Positions 7,366-15,954 of a stretch of 37,740 nt of DNA are shown here, one piece after another. The DNA is from a virus. Numbering within the stretch: position 1 is the stretch's first letter; each line of letters begins with the position of its first letter. A model generated the notes under the pieces. That model searched no databases. It was given only the letters and a program-made list of their open reading frames with translations, and was not told where the DNA came from. The stretch covers positions 1 through 37,740 of the IMG/VR virus record IMGVR_UViG_3300035670_000637; one strand, 5' to 3'. The translations under genes and the position numbers were made by a program.

Positions 7366-8379
7366 ATGAGTATGTGGCTTGATCAAAAGTACATAGGTAC
7401 ACTCTCTATTCGGCTTGATAAGTTTGCAAGAAAAAGCGAATATCTCTATAACTTTCGTTGCCCTATTTGCGGTGACAGTCAAACCAATCGAAACAAAGCA
7501 CGAGGCTACCTGTTTGCGAAGAAAGGTGGTATGTTTTATAAGTGTCATAATTGTGCCACGAGCATGTCTCTTGGAACATTAATGAAACAAATTGATCCAT
7601 CACTCTATAAAGAATATACCTTAGAACGATATAAAGATGGTGAAAATGGAAACAAAGCTACGCACAAACCAACGTTTGTTTTCAAGCCTGTAACTTTCAC
7701 GACGAAGAATACTTATCCAAATATTCTTACACCAATGTATAAGTTAAGTCATACACATGAAGCATGGAAGTATGCGATAGAAAGAAAGATACCAGAACCA
7801 AGAATCAATATGTTATTTTATGTCAATGACGTATCACGATTGGTTGAAATTAATCCAAATTATAAAGATCGTATTACAACTAATGAATCAAGACTTGTTA
7901 TACCATTTTATAATTATGAAAAAGAGTTGATTGCTGTGTCAGCCAGAGCGATTTCAGAAAACCGTATTCGCTATATAACAATGCGTGTCGTAGAAACAGA
8001 CGAACCTTTGTTATATAACATCGAGAATGTTAATATGCAAGAAAAATGTTATGTAACAGAGGGTCCTATTGATAGCATGTTCTTACCAAATTCAATCGCA
8101 GTTGGTAGTTCAAATCTAACTGTAGCATTGAAATATGTAAAGAACCACGTACTGATTTATGATAATCAGCCTAGAAATAAAGAGATTGTTCGAGAAATTA
8201 AATCAGCAATTGCTGCTGATGCTACAATATGTATTTGGCCATCCGATGTAGAAGAAAAAGATATAAACGAAATGATTCTTGCTGGAAAAACGCAGGATGA
8301 AATTTACACTACAATAAATAAAAATACTTTTCGTGGGCTTGAAGCGATGATTAACTTTAACAAATGGAAGAAAGTATGA
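7366..8379 (+). CDS. DNA primase, T4 gp61-like
   Basis: 337 residues, close to T4 gp61 (342). The N-terminal zinc-binding domain has RCPICGDSQTNRNKARGYLF then FYKCHNC (Cys32, Cys35, Cys60, Cys63). The Toprim core shows VTEGPIDSMFL (Glu232, Asp236) and VLIYDNQPRNKEI (Asp266). It makes RNA primers for lagging-strand synthesis with the phage helicase. It is the first gene of an operon driven by the promoter at 7301 and is coupled by ATGA to thyX, linking priming and dTMP supply. Confidence 0.9.
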   Translation: MSMWLDQKYIGTLSIRLDKFARKSEYLYNFRCPICGDSQTNRNKARGYLFAKKGGMFYKCHNCATSMSLGTLMKQIDPSLYKEYTLERYKDGENGNKATHKPTFVFKPVTFTTKNTYPNILTPMYKLSHTHEAWKYAIERKIPEPRINMLFYVNDVSRLVEINPNYKDRITTNESRLVIPFYNYEKELIAVSARAISENRIRYITMRVVETDEPLLYNIENVNMQEKCYVTEGPIDSMFLPNSIAVGSSNLTVALKYVKNHVLIYDNQPRNKEIVREIKSAIAADATICIWPSDVEEKDINEMILAGKTQDEIYTTINKNTFRGLEAMINFNKWKKV

Positions 8380-9062
8380 GAGTAAAATTAATTTCCTATT
8401 CACAAACTAACCCAGGTGCTTTCAGCGATGATGAAATTACCGATTACCCAAGAAGCGCACAAGACCTCGTTGCTTTCTGTGCAAGAGTATCGAATCCATC
8501 CAATCAGTTCAATACAAAAACCTCAGAAAAACTACTCGCATACCTTATCGAACACAAACACTGGTCACCATTTGAAATGGTCTCCGCATGTCTTGAAATC
8601 ACAACCACAAGAGACATTGCAAGACAAATGCTCCGACATCGAAGTTTCGCATTTCAAGAATTTAGCCAGCGATATGCTGACCCAGTTAAAGAACTCGATT
8701 TTGTTCTTAGAGAAGCAAGGTATCAAGACGCCAATAACAGACAAAATTCTATAGAATTGCCTTCAACATTAGAAGGTGCAAATCTTCAAGAGAAATGGGA
8801 ATGGGCCCAAAAGAGAGTTATACATGAAGCAAAAGCAGCATACGATTGGGCTATCAAAAATGGTATTGCTAAAGAAGTTGCAAGGTCTGTATTGCCTGAA
8901 GGTAACACAATCAGTAAGATGTATATGAATGGTACACTTAGATCATGGATACATTATGTAGAACTTAGATCAGCAAATGGTACACAAAAAGAACACATGC
9001 AAATCGCAGTAGCATGTGCAGAAATTATATCAAAAGTTTTTCCAATCATTAAAACACTATAA
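8376..9062 (+). CDS. thyX: Flavin-dependent thymidylate synthase
   Basis: 228 residues from the ATG at 8376, chosen over 8364 because it forms an ATGA overlap with the primase stop. The ThyX signature RHRSFAFQEFSQRY (residues 87-100) binds FAD and dUMP; a conserved RSWIHYVELRSANGTQKEH C-terminal part provides the second dUMP/flavin contact. It makes dTMP from dUMP using methylene-tetrahydrofolate and NADPH. The first third uses more C-ending codons than the rest, hinting at a mosaic origin. Confidence 0.95.
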   Translation: MRVKLISYSQTNPGAFSDDEITDYPRSAQDLVAFCARVSNPSNQFNTKTSEKLLAYLIEHKHWSPFEMVSACLEITTTRDIARQMLRHRSFAFQEFSQRYADPVKELDFVLREARYQDANNRQNSIELPSTLEGANLQEKWEWAQKRVIHEAKAAYDWAIKNGIAKEVARSVLPEGNTISKMYMNGTLRSWIHYVELRSANGTQKEHMQIAVACAEIISKVFPIIKTL

Positions 9063-9076
9063 TAAAAAGAGGTCGT

Positions 9077-10873
9077 ATGGCAGATATTGTTCACGGCATT
9101 AGGGTAGATTTCTCTAGAGATTCTTTATTTGATGAGTTAGGCATCAAACGGTTACAAGAAAGTTACATGCGAGAGGATGAAAAATCTCCGCAAGAAAGGT
9201 TCGCATATGTCTCAGCAAAATTTGGTAGCAATCCAGGACACAGTCAGCGTCTTTATGATTATAGCAGTAATCACTGGCTTAGCTACAGCACACCTATACT
9301 CTCTTTCGGACGTTCGAAGCGGGGTTTGCCTATTAGTTGCTTTCTACCTTATTTGGATGATTCTGCTGAAGGTCTGGTCAATACGTTATCAGAAGTGAAT
9401 TGGTTATCAATGTTAGGAGGTGGAATTGGAATCGGTGTTGGTATTAGGTCTGCTGATGATAAGTCTACTGGGATTATGCCTCATCTTAGGACTTATGATG
9501 CTTCGTCCCTTGCTTATAGGCAAGGGCGTACTAGACGGGGTTCTTACGCTGCTTATTTGGATATTAGTCATCCCGACATTCTTATGTTTCTTGATATGCG
9601 GAAGCCTACTGGTGATCCTAATATGAGAGCATTGAATCTTCACCATGGTGTAAATATTACCAATGCATTCATGCGTATCATTGAAGCATGTATGTTAAAT
9701 CCTGATGCAAACGATGACTGGCCTTTAATTGATCCGCACGATGGTACCGTTCGTGAAATTGTATCAGCAAAAGAAATCTGGCAAAGAGTTCTAGAACTTA
9801 GAATGCAAACGGGTGAACCTTACATTCATTTCATTGATACAAGCAATGAAACAATGCCTGACTTTCAAAAGAAATTAGGTCTATCAATTAAACAATCTAA
9901 TCTATGTAGCGAAATTATTTTACCAACCGATAAAGATAGAACAGCAGTCTGTTGTCTATCTTCAGTGAATCTGGAGTATTATGATGATTGGAAAAATGAC
10001 AAACTTTTTCTTCGGGACGTTGCGGAGATGCTTGATAACGTTCTTCAGTATTTCATTGATAATGCTCCTGACAGCATTTCAAGAGCAGTCTATTCCGCTA
10101 GCCGTGAACGGTCTATTGGTGTTGGTGCTCTCGGCTTTCATGCTTACCTTCAAAAAGTACAAGTCCCGTTTGAGTCAGCCTTGGCTGTAAGTAAAAACAA
10201 ACAAATGTTTAAACATATCCGTGAAGGATTGAATCATGCAAATATCGAATTGGGTAATGAGCGTGGTGAAGCGCCTGATGCCAAAGGTACAGGTCTTAGG
10301 TTCAGCCATGTTATGGCTATTGCTCCTAACGCCAGTTCTTCAATTATTATGGGCAACACATCACCATCCATCGAACCATATAGAGCAAATGCATATAGGC
10401 AAGACACTCTCAGCGGTGCGTGGTTAAATAAAAATAAGTGGTTAGATAAAATTATTATGGAGAAATGTGATGACCATTCTAAATTGGACTACAACGAAAT
10501 CTGGTCAAGTATCATCGCCAATGATGGAAGCGTTCAACACCTTGAATTTCTTGATGAGTGGACAAAAGACGTTTTCAAAACTTCAATGGAAATTGACCAA
10601 AGATGGATCATACAGCATGCCGCTGATCGCCAACCCCATATTGATCAAGCGCAAAGCCTTAATCTCTTTTTCAGACCCGACTCAAACATCAAATACATAC
10701 ACGCCGTACACTTTATGGCTTGGAAACAAGGACTCAAAACGCTTTACTACTGCCGCAGCGAGAAGATTTCGAAAGCTGATAAAGTCTCTAAAAAAGTAGA
10801 ACGTAAAGTCATTGAAGAATTAGATATGAAAGCATTAGCAACTGAAGATGTGTGTTTAGCATGTGAAGGATGA
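9077..10873 (+). CDS. nrdA: Ribonucleoside-diphosphate reductase alpha subunit (class Ia), no ATP cone
   Basis: 598 residues, shorter than bacterial NrdA (~750) because the N-terminal ATP cone is missing, so dATP feedback at that site should be absent. Active-site features: Cys88 (PISCFLPY), Asn275-Cys277-Glu279 (SNLCSEI), Cys293 (VCCLSSVN), the radical-transfer Tyr557-Tyr558 (LYYCRSEK) and C-terminal Cys593/Cys596 (CLACEG) for re-reduction by thioredoxin or glutaredoxin. It reduces NDPs to dNDPs with NrdB. Codon use changes in patches (about 9300-9640, 9990-10180, 10590-10790), all near conserved sites. Confidence 0.95.
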   Translation: MADIVHGIRVDFSRDSLFDELGIKRLQESYMREDEKSPQERFAYVSAKFGSNPGHSQRLYDYSSNHWLSYSTPILSFGRSKRGLPISCFLPYLDDSAEGLVNTLSEVNWLSMLGGGIGIGVGIRSADDKSTGIMPHLRTYDASSLAYRQGRTRRGSYAAYLDISHPDILMFLDMRKPTGDPNMRALNLHHGVNITNAFMRIIEACMLNPDANDDWPLIDPHDGTVREIVSAKEIWQRVLELRMQTGEPYIHFIDTSNETMPDFQKKLGLSIKQSNLCSEIILPTDKDRTAVCCLSSVNLEYYDDWKNDKLFLRDVAEMLDNVLQYFIDNAPDSISRAVYSASRERSIGVGALGFHAYLQKVQVPFESALAVSKNKQMFKHIREGLNHANIELGNERGEAPDAKGTGLRFSHVMAIAPNASSSIIMGNTSPSIEPYRANAYRQDTLSGAWLNKNKWLDKIIMEKCDDHSKLDYNEIWSSIIANDGSVQHLEFLDEWTKDVFKTSMEIDQRWIIQHAADRQPHIDQAQSLNLFFRPDSNIKYIHAVHFMAWKQGLKTLYYCRSEKISKADKVSKKVERKVIEELDMKALATEDVCLACEG

Positions 10874-11070
10874 GTATGAGTAAAATAATTCTTTTAAAAG
10901 ATGTTTATGCACTTAAAGAACAGAAAGAAAAAGAGTTAGCATTCTACAAAGAAAAAATGGTCGAACTACAAGATAAGATGCTTTGGTTAGAAAGAGAAAT
11001 CAAACTAACCAAAGACATCATAAAAATGATAGAAGAAGAAAAAGTAAAAAATATAGGTAACGAAGTATGA
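10870..11070 (+). CDS. Small coiled-coil protein between nrdA and nrdB
   Basis: 66 residues from 10870 (ATGA overlap with nrdA); 10876 is an alternative start. Almost the whole product is one Lys/Glu-rich amphipathic helix (residues ~12-58), probably a coiled coil. No recognised domain. Being translationally coupled between the RNR subunits it may be an RNR-associated accessory or merely a passenger; nothing in the sequence decides. It is coupled in turn to the next small gene. Confidence 0.6.
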   Translation: MSMSKIILLKDVYALKEQKEKELAFYKEKMVELQDKMLWLEREIKLTKDIIKMIEEEKVKNIGNEV

Positions 11071-11222
11071 AGGATTATAAAAATTTTAATATTCAAAAAG
11101 AAGTTCTTTTAGAATATCTACAAGTTATGATAGCATTAGAAGATTGGCATGGCGTAGCAGATGTTGCAATGGATCTTAGAGAACTAGAAGCAAAGCATTC
11201 AACAAAGGAAAAAAATGATTAA
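11067..11222 (+). CDS. 51-residue conserved phage protein
   Basis: A short ORF with ATG overlapping the previous stop (ATGA) and running 8 nt into nrdB. The product is acidic and helical, with VLLEYLQVMIALEDWHGVAD followed by AMDLRELEAK, a pattern I recognise in many phage small proteins encoded among replication genes. The conserved WHGVADxAMDLRE core makes it unlikely to be spurious. Function unknown. Confidence 0.75.
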   Translation: MKDYKNFNIQKEVLLEYLQVMIALEDWHGVADVAMDLRELEAKHSTKEKND

Positions 11223-12207
11223 AAAAGCAAAACACAATCTAGCCGATGAGAGAAGTTATTTCAAACCATTTAACTATCCTTGGGCTTATGAGTATTGGCT
11301 AAAGCATGAACAAGCGCATTGGTTACATACTGAAGTTCCAATGATTGAAGATGTAAAAGATTGGAAGAATAAACTTACTGAAGATGAAAAGAAATTTCTT
11401 ACACATATCTTCCGTTTCTTCACACAAGGTGACATTGATGTTGCAGGTGGTTATGTAAAGAATTATTTACCATATTTTCCACAACCAGAAATTCGTATGA
11501 TGTTAGCAGGATTCGCTGGTCGTGAAGCATTACATATTGCAGCATATTCGCATTTGATTGAATCACTAGGTATGCCAGAGACAACATACTCAGAGTTCAA
11601 TGCATATGCGGAGATGCGTGAAAAGCATGATTACATTATGACATTGAGTTCTCAAAATAGTACCAAACAATCTACTGCTGAACACATTGCAGCATTTTCA
11701 GCATTCACTGAAGGTATGCAGTTGTTTAGTTCATTTATTATGTTATTGAATTTTCCAAGACACGGTAAGATGAAAGGTATGGGTCAGATTGTAACATGGT
11801 CAATTGTTGATGAGACTATGCACGCTGAAGCAATGATTAAGTTATTCCGTACATACATAGAAGAAAACAGAGAGATATGGAATGACGATCTTAAATCTAG
11901 AATTTATACCATTGCGACTAAGATGGTTGATTTGGAAGATAAGTTTATTGACTTGGCATTTGGCATGGTACGTGTGGCTGATCTGGACGCTGCTGACGTT
12001 AAACAGTATATCCGCTATATTACTGACCGTCGCCTTATTAGCTTGGGCCTTAAAGGAATCATGAAAGTCAAAAAGAATCCTCTGCCCTGGGTTGAAGAAA
12101 TGATTAATGCACCAACGCATACCAACTTCTTTGAGAACCGTGCAACCGATTATGCAAAAGGCGCTCTCAGTGGTAATTGGGATGAAGTGTGGGCAAAGGC
12201 AGCGTAA
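11215..12207 (+). CDS. nrdB: Ribonucleoside-diphosphate reductase beta subunit (class Ia)
   Basis: 330 residues. Di-iron ligands and radical site are visible: Asp73 region (FFTQGDIDV), Glu104-x-x-His107 with Tyr111 (REALHIAAYSH) as radical tyrosine, Glu166 (FTEGMQLF), Glu200-x-x-His203 (VDETMHAEAM). It generates the tyrosyl radical passed to NrdA. GGAAAAA precedes the start, which overlaps the small upstream ORF by 8 nt. A patch near 11960-12070 (YIRYITDRRLISLGLKG) uses different codons from the surroundings. Confidence 0.95.
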   Translation: MIKKAKHNLADERSYFKPFNYPWAYEYWLKHEQAHWLHTEVPMIEDVKDWKNKLTEDEKKFLTHIFRFFTQGDIDVAGGYVKNYLPYFPQPEIRMMLAGFAGREALHIAAYSHLIESLGMPETTYSEFNAYAEMREKHDYIMTLSSQNSTKQSTAEHIAAFSAFTEGMQLFSSFIMLLNFPRHGKMKGMGQIVTWSIVDETMHAEAMIKLFRTYIEENREIWNDDLKSRIYTIATKMVDLEDKFIDLAFGMVRVADLDAADVKQYIRYITDRRLISLGLKGIMKVKKNPLPWVEEMINAPTHTNFFENRATDYAKGALSGNWDEVWAKAA

Positions 12208-12218
12208 AGGAGAGAACT

Positions 12219-12410
12219 ATGCCGACGTATAAGTTTTATTGCAGTGTAGGATGCGAAAGTGATGGTGAGATATACATGGACGATGAGCCTGCATTCTGCC
12301 CATCATGTGGTATAAAATTTGATAAAGATGATGTCACTGAGTGTGACGACTGGGACGAAGACGTTGAAGACTGGGAAGAAGATGACGGAGAATCTTGGAA
12401 TAAAAGATGA
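12219..12410 (+). CDS. Small acidic zinc-ribbon protein
   Basis: 63 residues from the ATG at 12219, chosen because AAAGGAGAG precedes it; the upstream in-frame ATG at 12189 lies inside nrdB. The N-terminal half has Cys residues in YCSVGC and FCPSCG, consistent with a small zinc ribbon of FmdB/rubredoxin type. The C-terminal half is very acidic (WDEDVEDWEEDDGE). Partner unknown. Coupled by ATGA to the resolvase gene. Confidence 0.65.
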   Translation: MPTYKFYCSVGCESDGEIYMDDEPAFCPSCGIKFDKDDVTECDDWDEDVEDWEEDDGESWNKR

Positions 12411-12952
12411 TTGCTGGTTTAGATTATTCGATGACAAGCCCAGCAATGTGCTTGTCAAATTATGATTTTAATTATGAAAATTGTATCTTTTCATATCTAA
12501 CCACATCTAAAAAATATGATGTTCAATTTGATAACATTAAAGGTAGACACTTAGAATATTCACACTCCATTCAGCGTTATGATTTAATAGCGATCCATTT
12601 TCTTGATATGATGCTTGACTATGGTGTTCAAAAATGTTATATTGAAGGATACTCTATGGGATCAAAAGGTCGTGTCTTTGACATAGCAGAGAATACTGGT
12701 ATATTTAAACATACGGCTTGGAGATTTGGTATTAATGTAATTATTGTTCCACCGACAATTATTAAGAAATTTGCAACTGGTAAAGGAAACGCAAACAAAG
12801 AAAAAATGCAAGAGGCGTTTATAAATGAGACTGGTATAAATCTGAAGGATAAATTAAGTATGACAGAAAAACAATGGAATCCATCTTCAGATATTATTGA
12901 TGCATACTTTGTTTGTAAGTATGCTATTCATGAGGAAAATAAAAATGTCTGA
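12407..12952 (+). CDS. RuvC-like Holliday junction resolvase
   Basis: 181 residues with an RNase H-fold RuvC pattern: GLDYSMTSPAM (Asp6) at the first strand, CYIEGYSMGSKGRVFDIAEN (Glu80) with the family's YSxGSKGR-F-IaE turn, and C-terminal SSDIIDAYFV (Asp162, Asp165). These four acids would bind two metals. It likely resolves or trims branched DNA before packaging, taking the role of T4 gp49, which is not visible here. ATGA overlap with the zinc-ribbon gene. Confidence 0.85.
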   Translation: MIAGLDYSMTSPAMCLSNYDFNYENCIFSYLTTSKKYDVQFDNIKGRHLEYSHSIQRYDLIAIHFLDMMLDYGVQKCYIEGYSMGSKGRVFDIAENTGIFKHTAWRFGINVIIVPPTIIKKFATGKGNANKEKMQEAFINETGINLKDKLSMTEKQWNPSSDIIDAYFVCKYAIHEENKNV

Positions 12953-13565
12953 TAAAATAATTGATTTGTTAGATTTTGGTAAAGAAAATAAGTTTCATCC
13001 TAAACCATTAGCACATTTACACACATTCTACATATCAGGTGAAATAAAAGAGCCAGATATCTATGTTGAAATGTTTGATACAATTCGTAACACAAGTGAA
13101 AATGATATTGTAAAATTACATATCAATTCTTCAGGTGGTCATTTATTTACGGCTATACAATTCATGCGTGTACTAGCAGAATGTCCAGCACAAGTGATTT
13201 GTTCAGTAGAAGGTGCATGTATGTCTGCTGCTACGATGATATTCTTATCTGGTAATGCGTTTGAAATTTCAGAACATTCTATCTTTATGTTTCATAATTA
13301 CTCAAGTATCATTATGGGTAAAGGTGGTGAAATGTACGATAATATTATACATGAAAGAAAGTGGTCAGAAAAAATTCTTAGAGGTTCATATAAAAACTTT
13401 CTAACGGAAGAAGAAATATCTTCAATATTAGATAACAAAGATATCTGGATGGATGGTGAAGAAGTTCTAAAAAGACTTAAGAAAAAGCAGGAAACTGTTC
13501 AAAAAATGATTGATGATAAAACGAAGGTGAATAAGAATGCTGCCAAAACTCGAAAGAAAAAGTGA
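12945..13565 (+). CDS. ClpP-like serine protease
   Basis: 206 residues from the ATG at 12945, which overlaps the resolvase stop. ClpP fold marks: INSSGGHLFTAIQFM, nucleophile Ser94 in EGACMSAATM, His117 in FMFHNYS, and Asp166 in DNKDIWMDGEE. The C-terminal ~30 residues are a Lys-rich tail. ClpP-like proteins recur in T4-like marine phages; targets are unknown and could be host proteins or phage assembly proteins. No partner unfoldase is encoded nearby. Confidence 0.85.
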   Translation: MSDKIIDLLDFGKENKFHPKPLAHLHTFYISGEIKEPDIYVEMFDTIRNTSENDIVKLHINSSGGHLFTAIQFMRVLAECPAQVICSVEGACMSAATMIFLSGNAFEISEHSIFMFHNYSSIIMGKGGEMYDNIIHERKWSEKILRGSYKNFLTEEEISSILDNKDIWMDGEEVLKRLKKKQETVQKMIDDKTKVNKNAAKTRKKK

Positions 13566-14268
13566 TTGTTTATTTTTAGTTTCTTCAGCTATTCATGCAA
13601 AACATGGTATATACAATACTCAAGAAAGACTTGTTCAAACATTAAGAACATGTAGGTCTATAAAAAGTAAAGTTCCTGATTGCACCGTATATGTTTTGGA
13701 TGGCGGCTATAAAAATATATCTGATGACTATGGTAATGAACTTAGAAATTACATAGACAAATTTTATAACTTCTCAGAGAATCGAAATGTAATCAATGTA
13801 CAACAGATAGATAATCATGATGTGGTGAAAAACTTTATTGAACTGTACATGTATTCCACATTTTTAAATGATTATGATAAACAAATTTCTGAAAATCATC
13901 GAAGAGTTTTTAAGATCAGTGGTAGATATAGATTAAATGATAATTTTAATTTTGAGGATCATTTAGAAGCTATTAATAAAATTATCATCCGTGGTCCATT
14001 AAAAAGTCAATTTTCTTCTGAGGTAACTGGTGGAGTTACACTTCAATATATGAGTCGGCTATGGAGTTTCGATGCTGCACTTGCAACATACATAAAAGAA
14101 TGCTATGCTGTAATGGTAAATGACATGTTAGAAAGAGTGAACAATGGAGGATATATTGATATTGAACATCTGTTGTACAAACGATTAGATCCAACACTAG
14201 TACAAAATGTTAAACAAATCGGTATTGAAGGAGCATTAGCACCAAACGGTGCGATGATAGAAGAATGA
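13537..14268 (+). CDS. Putative glycosyltransferase-like protein
   Basis: 243 residues, starting inside the end of the ClpP gene. The first half is alpha/beta with LFLVSSAIHAK, ERLVQTLRTCRSIKSKVPD and VYVLDGG, as in nucleotide-sugar-binding folds, then RVFKISGRYRLNDNF, a motif I associate with phage glycosyltransferase-like proteins. A conserved C-terminal part (YIDIEHLLYKR to GIEGALAPNGAMIEE) follows. Such proteins may modify virion proteins or DNA, but no donor or acceptor can be named. ATGA coupling to the next, related-looking gene. Confidence 0.55.
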   Translation: MLPKLERKSDCLFLVSSAIHAKHGIYNTQERLVQTLRTCRSIKSKVPDCTVYVLDGGYKNISDDYGNELRNYIDKFYNFSENRNVINVQQIDNHDVVKNFIELYMYSTFLNDYDKQISENHRRVFKISGRYRLNDNFNFEDHLEAINKIIIRGPLKSQFSSEVTGGVTLQYMSRLWSFDAALATYIKECYAVMVNDMLERVNNGGYIDIEHLLYKRLDPTLVQNVKQIGIEGALAPNGAMIEE

Positions 14269-15071
14269 CACCAACATTATACCAAATATGCTTTGAGAAG
14301 AATCAGATATCACAAGTCAAAGCACCAATGATACCATTTGACAATACATCAAATGAACGTCCAGAACTCAGAGAGTATCATTCATTTAAAAAAATCATAG
14401 GCGGTCAACATGCAACTGAACTCTATGGTGTTTTTGGTCCACGTGCTGAAGAAAAGTTGAGATACGAAGCAAAAGAAATATATGATGAAATTATATCAAA
14501 TCCAGGCAAAGAATTTTATCTTTTCAATCATGCTAGAATACAAAGCGTTATATTTTTAAATGTATGGGAGCAAGGCGAATACTTTCATCCCGGCATCAAA
14601 AAAATTATGAGGTATGTTTTAGATAAAAATGGGTATGATTATACAGTGATAGATTCTATTATGACTGAAAAGCAGATGTGTTTCTGTAGTTATTTTGTCA
14701 CAACAAAGAAAGCATGGCTTGAATACATGCGATTTGTTGATGATATTAAACAAACACTCAACGCATTACCAGATGAACTTGCTACCATATATCATGGTAG
14801 CGCAAATTATTCTAGGGATTCTTCTTTAGGTATGTTTCCATTTATCATTGAGAGATTACTTTCCACATACCTCAAATTAAATTCTCATACCGTTCATGTG
14901 AAGCCGTATGATTATTCCCTGTATACTAATGATTCTGGTTTTATTAACCATTTTAATACACTACATAGATTGAAAGAATCCAGTCTTTCTGATGTAGACT
15001 CTTTTGATTCATGGCACTATCTAAGAAATGAAACTTTGACTAAATATCCACAACTTCTTCATTTGGATTAA
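14265..15071 (+). CDS. Putative glycosyltransferase-like protein (DUF4422-type features)
   Basis: 268 residues. It contains APMIPFDNTSNERPELREYH, FYLFNHARIQ, FCSYFVTTKKAWLEYM and FPFIIERLLSTYL; the last resembles the 'erlfs.yl' end of capsular-sugar transferases. I recognise the N-terminal FDNTSNERPE-REY pattern from phage proteins annotated as glycosyltransferase-like. It is ATGA-coupled to another such gene, so the two probably act together on a sugar decoration. The fold is inferred from motifs only; no DxD site stands out. Confidence 0.55.
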   Translation: MTPTLYQICFEKNQISQVKAPMIPFDNTSNERPELREYHSFKKIIGGQHATELYGVFGPRAEEKLRYEAKEIYDEIISNPGKEFYLFNHARIQSVIFLNVWEQGEYFHPGIKKIMRYVLDKNGYDYTVIDSIMTEKQMCFCSYFVTTKKAWLEYMRFVDDIKQTLNALPDELATIYHGSANYSRDSSLGMFPFIIERLLSTYLKLNSHTVHVKPYDYSLYTNDSGFINHFNTLHRLKESSLSDVDSFDSWHYLRNETLTKYPQLLHLD

Positions 15072-15072
15072 T

Positions 15073-15213
15073 ATGAGAAATTCTGGTAGAGGTATGTTTT
15101 TCATCCTTCTAATCTTAGCAAGTATCATTTCAACAACACAAGTCTTGACAGTAGAGGCTTTCCATGATAAAGTACAGAGTGTAGCAAATGCATCAACCAT
15201 TTTACGACGATGA
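15073..15213 (+). CDS. 46-residue membrane/secreted peptide
   Basis: A short frame starting 1 nt after the previous stop. Residues ~8-22 (MFFILLILASIIS) form one hydrophobic helix, followed by a polar tail containing VEAFHDKVQSVANAS. It could be a signal-anchored small membrane protein. The next small gene begins inside its 3' end in another frame. No clear ribosome binding site beyond coupling; moderately supported. Confidence 0.5.
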   Translation: MRNSGRGMFFILLILASIISTTQVLTVEAFHDKVQSVANASTILRR

Positions 15214-15364
15214 ATTTCAAAAACATCTTGACAATCTACCACCAAATGAGTTAAGATTGTTATGGGTGAAGATGACTCTCCAGTTAATGGATGAGATTGA
15301 TACGATGGTACATATTGACGGTGTGAAAGAAGCAGCGGATTATTTAAATAGATTTTTTGAATAA
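15188..15364 (+). CDS. 58-residue conserved phage protein
   Basis: A short frame starting inside the preceding ORF and ending exactly at the nucleotide before the tRNA. Product: small helical protein with FYDDEFQKHLDNLPPNELR then MTLQLMDEIDTMVHIDGVKE. Periodic hydrophobics suggest a real helical bundle fragment. Function unknown; support comes from its composition and tight fit between neighbours. Confidence 0.6.
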   Translation: MHQPFYDDEFQKHLDNLPPNELRLLWVKMTLQLMDEIDTMVHIDGVKEAADYLNRFFE

Positions 15365-15442
15365 GCCCTCTTAGCTCATGGTGGTTAGAGCGTCCGGCTC
15401 ATAACCGGAGGGTGCCGTGTTCGACTCACGGAGAGGGTACCA
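15365..15442 (+). tRNA. tRNA-Met or tRNA-Ile2 (CAT)
   Basis: Cloverleaf with acceptor GCCCTCT/AGAGGGT (G1-T72 wobble), anticodon loop CTCATAA, T-loop TTCGACT and encoded CCA. It stands alone, 14 kb from the main array, starting right after a stop codon. A CAT anticodon cannot be told apart from lysidine-modified Ile by sequence alone. Confidence 0.9.
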
Positions 15443-15461
15443 AATACTTTATGGAGTTAAC

Positions 15462-15767
15462 ATGTCTAAAGATACTGAATTTGTTTTAGTTGAAACTGTA
15501 TCAATGTTTAGAATGCGTTATGTGATTGAAGTGCCGAAAGGCAAATCTGAATATGCTTTGGATGATGTAGTAATGAAAGAGGCTGAGTTAAAAGAATTCA
15601 GTCAGAAACACTTAGATGAGATAATCGTTAGTCATCGTACAATCAAACCAAAAAAGATTGTTAAAATGATTGTCAATGATAACGAATACTGCAAATCTTG
15701 GTCACCAGAGAAAAAACTTCAAGCGTTCGTGAATTTTATGGAGACTAAAAATGAACAAACTAACTGA
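15462..15767 (+). CDS. Conserved T4-like phage hypothetical protein
   Basis: 101 residues from the ATG at 15462, 19 nt after the tRNA; the earlier in-frame ATG is inside the tRNA and is rejected. It reads FVLVETVSMFRMRYVIEVPK and contains EFSQKHLDEIIVSHRTI, a pattern seen in small proteins of marine T4-like phages. Mixed alpha/beta, charged, no signal or membrane segment. Function unknown. Its 3' end overlaps the next gene by 17 nt. Confidence 0.7.
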   Translation: MSKDTEFVLVETVSMFRMRYVIEVPKGKSEYALDDVVMKEAELKEFSQKHLDEIIVSHRTIKPKKIVKMIVNDNEYCKSWSPEKKLQAFVNFMETKNEQTN

Positions 15768-15954
15768 ATTCAAAATGGGTGATGTTGAAGATCCACATCT
15801 TTATGCACAGTTACACATACAAAAATTAAAAGGTGATGGTACAATACCAGATTATGATACATACAATATCTATTACAAACTCAGTGCGTCAGATCACTGT
15901 TGGCACGTAGATGTTTTTCAAGAGGAGAAAGAAAATGCATGTAACATTGGATGA
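15751..15954 (+). CDS. Small conserved phage protein (GDVEDPxLYA type)
   Basis: 67 residues beginning MNKLTEFKMGDVEDPHLYAQ. The FxMGDVEDPxLYA opening is shared with a widespread family of small proteins in T4-like marine phages; the C-terminal half here looks shorter than I expect. It overlaps both neighbours, typical of this tightly packed block. Function unknown. Confidence 0.65.
   Translation: MNKLTEFKMGDVEDPHLYAQLHIQKLKGDGTIPDYDTYNIYYKLSASDHCWHVDVFQEEKENACNIG

Noticed and set aside
9413-9646. Antisense and alternate-frame ORFs in nrdA
   Set aside because: They are shadows caused by codon-usage shift in a well-conserved enzyme; no start signals.
12818-12842. TATAAATG and TATAAATC boxes inside the resolvase gene
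   Set aside because: Each differs from the late-promoter box by one base and lies within a coding region with no gene start at the right distance.
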